DNA of 9,681 nt. It comes from Fretibacterium sp. GTDB taxonomy: Bacteria; Synergistota; Synergistia; Synergistales; Aminobacteriaceae. Within the stretch, counting starts at the first letter, position 1, and every line of letters starts with the position of its first letter. A program made the position numbers and the translations under genes. Shown piece after piece: positions 6,740 through 9,681 of the stretch. The DNA lies in the NCBI GenBank assembly GCA_016280565.1, contig JAEEGY010000042.1, positions 1 through 9,681 of the forward strand, read 5' to 3'. Below the pieces are notes generated by a model. It was not told where the DNA came from. It made no database searches and was given only the letters and a program-made list of their open reading frames with translations.

Positions 6740-8032
6740 TTAGATCGTGTACGCGCCGAGCTTCGTGTAGCCCAGCTCGCTGGTCGCGCCGGTGATGGCC
6801 TGAAGCTCGACCGTGATGCTGCCGTCGGCCGCCAGAGAGCCGTTCCAGCCGCCCGCGATGACGTTGGCTTCCTCGGCGTAGCCGATGACCTTGTCCATCG
6901 GGGGCAGGACGATGACCTCGTTGGCGTTGCCCGCCGTGACGCAGGCGTCGCCCTCCGGGCAGGAGTCGGCCAGGGACTGGCTCGCGCCGTCCTGACCGGC
7001 GTACTCGTCCGTCAGCAGGGCGGTCTTGATGCCCGCTCTCTCGCACTTCCAGCAGTTCATGATGAGGTCCGCGTCCGGGTTGCCGAAGCCCTCCTCCGTG
7101 ATGACCACGCCGTCAAGGCCCAGCATGGCGGCCAGCTTCGTGGCGTAGGTGGAGCTGCGGCGCTTGTCGGCCAGGGTGACGTTCTCGTTCGTGACGATGC
7201 AGGTGACGAAGTTGAAGTCCTTGCCGTGGCGCTTCAGCATATCGGCGATGACCGGGTTGTTCTGGTGCGAATAGGTGTTGTTCTTGTCGCACGCGGAGAC
7301 GCAGTTGCCGGACGTGATGGCCCCGTCCATGACTTCCAGCGGGGAGAGCAGCGTCGGCAGGATCTTCTTCACGTCCACGCCGTAGAGGTACGTGTCGTGC
7401 AGCAGGCCCTGGGTCTGGAGCATGTAGAGGTAGCCCACCTTGGGCAGGTTGGGCATGGCGTTCATGGCCTCGCGAAGGTTGGCGAACTCGTAGGTCTCGA
7501 CCTTCTCAGCCTTGACGTCCGCGCAGGCCTTGGCCAGATAGCCGGCGGCCTTCAGCCCCGCCATGCGGCAGGCCTTCTCGTAGTCGTGCTTGTCCATGTT
7601 GGGGTCGGACGGCTCCAGCACAAGGACCACGTTGCAGGTCTTGGAGTAGGGCGTGTAGTCCGCGCCGGGGCCGGACATATCGATGATGCCCTCCTGGAAG
7701 CGGACCAGCTTGCCCGCTGTCAGGACGGCCGCACCGGTGAGCACCAGGGTCTTGCCCTCGCCCACGGTCTCGACATCGCTCAACATGCCAGGGAACACCT
7801 GGCCCTTGCCCTCGATCTTCCAGCGGGGCTCGATGACGTCCTTCACCGGCATAACGCGGGTCTTGTCGCCCGGGATGGCCAGGTCCACGTCAAGGTGCTT
7901 GCCCAGCAGCGGGTCCTCGGAGATGAGGTCCAGCAGCTCCTTTTTATTGACCGTCAGCGTGCCGTTGGCGAAGCCGGTCTTGTCTCCAAACTTCAGCGCC
8001 TTTACAAAAAGCCTGTGGAGCTCTAACTTCAA
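6740..8032 (-). CDS. grdE: Glycine reductase complex component B proprotein GrdE (alpha/beta subunits)
   Basis: A 430-residue proprotein that is cleaved into two subunits of component B; the cleavage exposes a pyruvoyl group thought to bind the amino group of glycine as a Schiff base. The cleavage motif is visible as SGNCVSACDKN, with Asn243-Cys244, close to the Asn241-Cys242 site known from Eubacterium acidaminophilum. The N-terminus MKLELHRLFVKALKFGDKT matches the family start, and it begins at a TTG codon (8032) with GGGAGG 6 bases upstream; the next in-frame ATG is at residue 61, far inside the conserved region. The C-terminal half has the conserved VVITEEGFGNPDADLIMNCWKCERAGIKT segment split around residues 325-353. 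It lies 80 bases after trxA and 21 before grdB. Betaine/sarcosine-specific homologues cannot be fully excluded. Confidence 0.94.
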   Translation of the reverse strand: MKLELHRLFVKALKFGDKTGFANGTLTVNKKELLDLISEDPLLGKHLDVDLAIPGDKTRVMPVKDVIEPRWKIEGKGQVFPGMLSDVETVGEGKTLVLTGAAVLTAGKLVRFQEGIIDMSGPGADYTPYSKTCNVVLVLEPSDPNMDKHDYEKACRMAGLKAAGYLAKACADVKAEKVETYEFANLREAMNAMPNLPKVGYLYMLQTQGLLHDTYLYGVDVKKILPTLLSPLEVMDGAITSGNCVSACDKNNTYSHQNNPVIADMLKRHGKDFNFVTCIVTNENVTLADKRRSSTYATKLAAMLGLDGVVITEEGFGNPDADLIMNCWKCERAGIKTALLTDEYAGQDGASQSLADSCPEGDACVTAGNANEVIVLPPMDKVIGYAEEANVIAGGWNGSLAADGSITVELQAITGATSELGYTKLGAYTI

Positions 8033-8070
8033 AGCAAATCCTCCCTTCCTAAGAGAGAGCCTGTCCCCTT

Positions 8071-8088
8071 AAAAGGGGGCGGGCCCCC
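8071..8088 (-). terminator. Possible attenuator hairpin between trxA and grdE
   Basis: In the transcribed sense, GGGGG (8084-8088) pairs with CCCCC (8075-8079) across a 4-base loop and is followed by only four T. The C arm can instead pair with a downstream GGGG through CCCCTTTTAAGGGG (8065-8078). It is too weak for a firm terminator call, but it could give partial termination or mRNA processing between trxA and the grd structural genes. Confidence 0.35.
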
Positions 8089-8112
8089 TGCGGAAAAACC
8101 CTGAGCTGCGCG

Positions 8113-8445
8113 TTATGCGCAGAGCTCGTCAACCTTCGCCGTGATGGCCTCGATGGTGAGGTCGTCGCCGCCCAGGCGCGCCACCTCCGCTCCATCCTTC
8201 CAGAACAGGAACGTGGGCTGGGACATCACCCGGAAGGCAATCGCCACGCGGCGGTTCTGGGACGTGTCCACGGAGCAGAACTTCACCTTGCCCGCATACT
8301 TGGGGTTGTCAGCCAGCTCGTGATACTTGGGCATCAGCGCCATGCAGGGACCGCACTTGGGGCCCCAGAAGTCCATCACCGCAAGGGTGGGGCACTGCTT
8401 GAACTCGGTGTCCATGTTTTCCTTCGTGATCTCGGTGATCGCCAT
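8113..8445 (-). CDS. trxA: Thioredoxin, glycine-reductase-linked
   Basis: A 110-residue cytoplasmic thioredoxin which would carry electrons from thioredoxin reductase to the glycine reductase system. It contains the redox pair Cys31-Gly-Pro-Cys34 after MDFWGPK, the cis-proline at residue 77 (MSQPTFLF), and the thioredoxin-fold strands KVKFCSVD and FLFWKDG. The residue just before the first cysteine is Lys, where ordinary thioredoxins have Trp (WCGPC). Grd-linked thioredoxins are often atypical around this site. The start ATG has a strong AAAGGAGG 8 bases upstream. It lies 18 bases after grdX and 80 before grdE, inside the same operon. No thioredoxin reductase gene is next to it, unlike many clostridial grd loci. 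Confidence 0.93.
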   Translation of the reverse strand: MAITEITKENMDTEFKQCPTLAVMDFWGPKCGPCMALMPKYHELADNPKYAGKVKFCSVDTSQNRRVAIAFRVMSQPTFLFWKDGAEVARLGGDDLTIEAITAKVDELCA

Positions 8446-8463
8446 TGTTTTCGCCTCCTTTCG

Positions 8464-8931
8464 CTATAACGTTTTTAAAGAAGCAGGACGCAGCGCCGTC
8501 TCATATTGGAGCTCAGGGGAATGCGCCGCCCCCCCGAACCCTCCATGACGAAGCTGCCCATACTGCTCAAGGCTCTCCCTCATCAGCTCGCCGTCGATGA
8601 AGGCGTAGTCCGCACGGGTCTCCTCCGTGAGGTCCCCCGGCAGAAGGAGCCGGTCTCTGCACGCGTTGTAGACGGAGACGGCCTCCTCGATGAGGGACAG
8701 GGAATCCAGGTCCACAAGTTCTCCCGGATGCTCCTCCATAAGAACAGAACGAAAAGGTTGTTGATACGGCCTGAGATTGCCGCACAGGGGATGGGTCAAA
8801 AGAACGCCGCCCCGATGAACAAGGTCACGGACGGCAATAAGAACATCCAACGAGGAGCCGTCTACAAAACGCCCCCTCTGCACACAACGACACAACTCCT
8901 CATTATTGGTAATGAGAATCGTTTCTCGCAT
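8464..8931 (-). CDS. grdX: GrdX family protein
   Basis: A 155-residue protein of the GrdX family, typically the first gene of glycine, sarcosine or betaine reductase operons and of unknown biochemical function. Family marks are the N-terminus ETILITNNEEL and the central VRDLVHRGGVLLTHPLCGNLRPYQQPFRS segment (split at residues 33-61), followed by a helical part ending at YAFIDGELMRESLEQY. The last 28 residues or so (LRHGGFGGAAHSPEL...) look like an extra tail. Their coding sequence contains the same 12-base G-rich string found in the palindromic element at 3463-3474. The start ATG at 8931 is preceded by GGAGGG; an in-frame ATG at 8967 would add 12 residues with no good ribosome site. It lies directly downstream of the glycine riboswitch. 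Confidence 0.85.
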   Translation of the reverse strand: MRETILITNNEELCRCVQRGRFVDGSSLDVLIAVRDLVHRGGVLLTHPLCGNLRPYQQPFRSVLMEEHPGELVDLDSLSLIEEAVSVYNACRDRLLLPGDLTEETRADYAFIDGELMRESLEQYGQLRHGGFGGAAHSPELQYETALRPASLKTL

Positions 8932-8987
8932 AGCCAACCCTCCGGAACTCGCCCTCTGTCGCCTCATAACATAACGTAGATTATTGG

Positions 8988-9105
8988 GCTTCAGAGTCCT
9001 GTCCAGACGCGGTTCTTTTGCCTGAGAGTTTCCCGCCGGCAGACGACAATTTTACCGGCCTTTGCCCCTTCGGCTCCCCATATACGGGGTCTCTCCCGCG
9101 CCCTT
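8988..9105 (-). ncRNA. Glycine riboswitch (gcvT motif), apparently a single aptamer
   Basis: In the transcribed sense the conserved gcvT strings appear in the right order: GGGAGAGACC, a CCCC/GGGG hairpin (9076-9079 and 9086-9089), AGCCGAAGGGGCAAA, a GCCGG/CCGGC stem (9035-9039 and 9055-9059), then CTCTCAGGCAAAAGAACCG, and a closing GGACAGGACTCTGAAG. These are the glycine-binding core and the closing stem. Only about 35 bases separate it from the predicted transcription start, so no full second aptamer fits upstream, and none is seen downstream. The roughly 55-base spacer to the grdX ATG shows no U-tailed hairpin, so control may act on translation. Glycine would be expected to switch on the grd operon. 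Confidence 0.92.
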
Positions 9106-9146
9106 CCCTCAGGGTCGTGATGGCTCTCTATCGCTCTATTGTCTAA

Positions 9147-9176
9147 ATTATATAGATAAAGAGGGCCAATCGTCAA
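9147..9176 (-). promoter_or_regulatory. Strong sigma-70-type promoter of the grd operon
   Basis: TTGACG (9171-9176) and a perfect TATAAT (9147-9152) with an 18-bp spacer, read on the minus strand. Transcription would begin near 9140, giving a leader of about 210 bases that contains the whole riboswitch aptamer. Confidence 0.85.
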
Positions 9177-9205
9177 GGTGGATATGCGCATAGGAGCCAT
9201 ACCGT

Positions 9206-9211
9206 TATAAT
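9206..9211 (+). promoter_or_regulatory. -10 box of the guaA promoter
   Basis: A perfect TATAAT lies 26 bases before the guaA start codon. No convincing -35 box is seen 16-18 bp upstream. Transcription would start near 9218, leaving a leader of about 20 bases that consists mostly of the ribosome site GGAGGGG. The -35 region would lie next to that of the divergent grd promoter. Confidence 0.5.
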
Positions 9212-9237
9212 ATATCCCAAATGGAGGGGATCTTGTC

Positions 9238-9681
9238 ATGGAAAACATCGTTATCATTGACTGCGGCTCTCAGTTTACCCAGCTCATCGCCCGGCGCGTG
9301 CGGGAGCTGAAGACCCACAGCGTCGTCCTGCCCTGGGACGCCCCGGCGGAGCGGGTCAAGGGGCTGTCCCCCCGCGGGGTCATCATCTCCGGCGGCCCGG
9401 ACAGCGTCAACGCCCCGGACGCCATCGCTGTGGACCGTGGGATTTTGGACGCGGGCGTCCCCGTGCTGGGGGTCTGCTATGGAATGCAGCTCATGACAAA
9501 GTATCTGGGCGGCACGGTCGCCTCGGGAGGCAGCGCGGAGTATGGCGTGACGCCGGTCGGCATAAGGGAGGGGAATCGCCTGCTTAAGGGCTTGCCTCCC
9601 CGCGCCAACGTCCTCATGAGCCACGGGGACCATGTGGCTGCCGTCCCGGAGGGCTTTGCCGTCACGGCCGCCACGGATAAC
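9238..9681 (+). CDS. guaA: GMP synthase (glutamine-hydrolysing), N-terminal glutaminase part
   Basis: The first 148 codons of GuaA, which converts XMP to GMP with glutamine-derived ammonia and ATP in purine synthesis in the cytoplasm; the rest lies beyond the right edge. The visible part is the class I glutamine amidotransferase domain: NIVIIDCGSQFTQLIARRVRE at the N-terminus (residues 3-23, a GuaA signature), the oxyanion motif SGGP at 51-54, the nucleophile Cys80 in GVCYGMQ, and the conserved MSHGD at 127-131. The catalytic His and Glu, and the ATP pyrophosphatase domain, fall outside. The ATG is preceded by GGAGGGG with about 8 bases of spacing. The gene is divergent from the grd operon. 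No purine riboswitch is seen in its short leader. Confidence 0.96.
   Translation, partial: MENIVIIDCGSQFTQLIARRVRELKTHSVVLPWDAPAERVKGLSPRGVIISGGPDSVNAPDAIAVDRGILDAGVPVLGVCYGMQLMTKYLGGTVASGGSAEYGVTPVGIREGNRLLKGLPPRANVLMSHGDHVAAVPEGFAVTAATDN

Noticed and set aside
6698..8026. A 442-codon open frame on the plus strand opposite grdE
   Set aside because: It is antisense to a clearly conserved gene. Its Val/Ala/Gly/Arg/His-rich product has no recognisable fold and reflects the GC-rich third-position bias.
8932..8967. An upstream ATG at 8967 as the grdX start
   Set aside because: The added residues (MRRQRASSGGLA) do not look like the family N-terminus and lack a ribosome site, while the ATG at 8931 has GGAGGG.
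9106..9140. A second glycine aptamer upstream of the first
   Set aside because: Only about 35 bases are transcribed there and the gcvT core strings are absent.
9181..9237. A purine riboswitch controlling guaA
   Set aside because: The leader after the -10 box is only about 20 bases, too short for an aptamer, and no conserved purine core is seen.

Overview
This is a GC-rich bacterial window whose gene set points to a strict anaerobe that ferments amino acids. It carries a glycine reductase (grd) locus with a selenocysteine gene, a linked thioredoxin, a glycine riboswitch, a TRAP-type solute receptor and a flavin/iron-sulfur oxidoreductase trio. The mix fits Synergistota best, with amino-acid-fermenting Clostridia as the alternative. 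The taxonomic guess is inference from gene content, because no rRNA or other marker is present.

Layout. (1) Positions 1-416, minus: the N-terminal part of a DctP-family TRAP receptor with a signal peptide, running off the left edge. (2) 417-615: a divergent promoter region. (3) 616-1902, plus: a CPA2-type cation:proton antiporter, followed by two stacked intrinsic terminators. (4) 1988-5245, minus: a three-gene operon with tightly coupled genes. In transcription order these are a GlpA/LhgO-like FAD oxidoreductase with a C-terminal BFD-type [2Fe-2S] domain, an FAD/NAD-linked oxidoreductase, and a four-cysteine DUF1667 protein. Its leader holds a 29-bp tandem duplication. (5) 5414-8931, minus: the grd operon, in the order grdX, trxA, grdE, grdB. 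GrdB is read through an in-frame UGA as selenocysteine, with a hairpin just downstream. A strong promoter and a glycine riboswitch lie upstream of grdX, and a perfect 12-bp terminator hairpin follows grdB. (6) 9238-end, plus: the start of guaA (GMP synthase), divergent from the grd operon.

How the genes work together. Glycine sensed by the riboswitch would control the grd operon. GrdE (processed to a pyruvoyl subunit) and GrdB (selenoprotein) form the substrate-binding component B. Thioredoxin supplies electrons to the system. The remaining parts (selenoprotein A, component C, thioredoxin reductase) are not in the window and must be encoded elsewhere. The oxidoreductase trio resembles anaerobic glycerol-3-phosphate or 2-hydroxyacid dehydrogenase systems, but its substrate cannot be fixed from this window.

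Most unusual signals. The middle oxidoreductase contains an in-frame segment of about 120 bp made of nested palindromes, which looks like a repetitive element inserted inside a coding region and translated. A 12-bp G-rich piece of that segment recurs at the odd C-terminal extension of GrdX. Overlapping, mutually exclusive hairpins lie between trxA and grdE. The riboswitch appears to have one aptamer.
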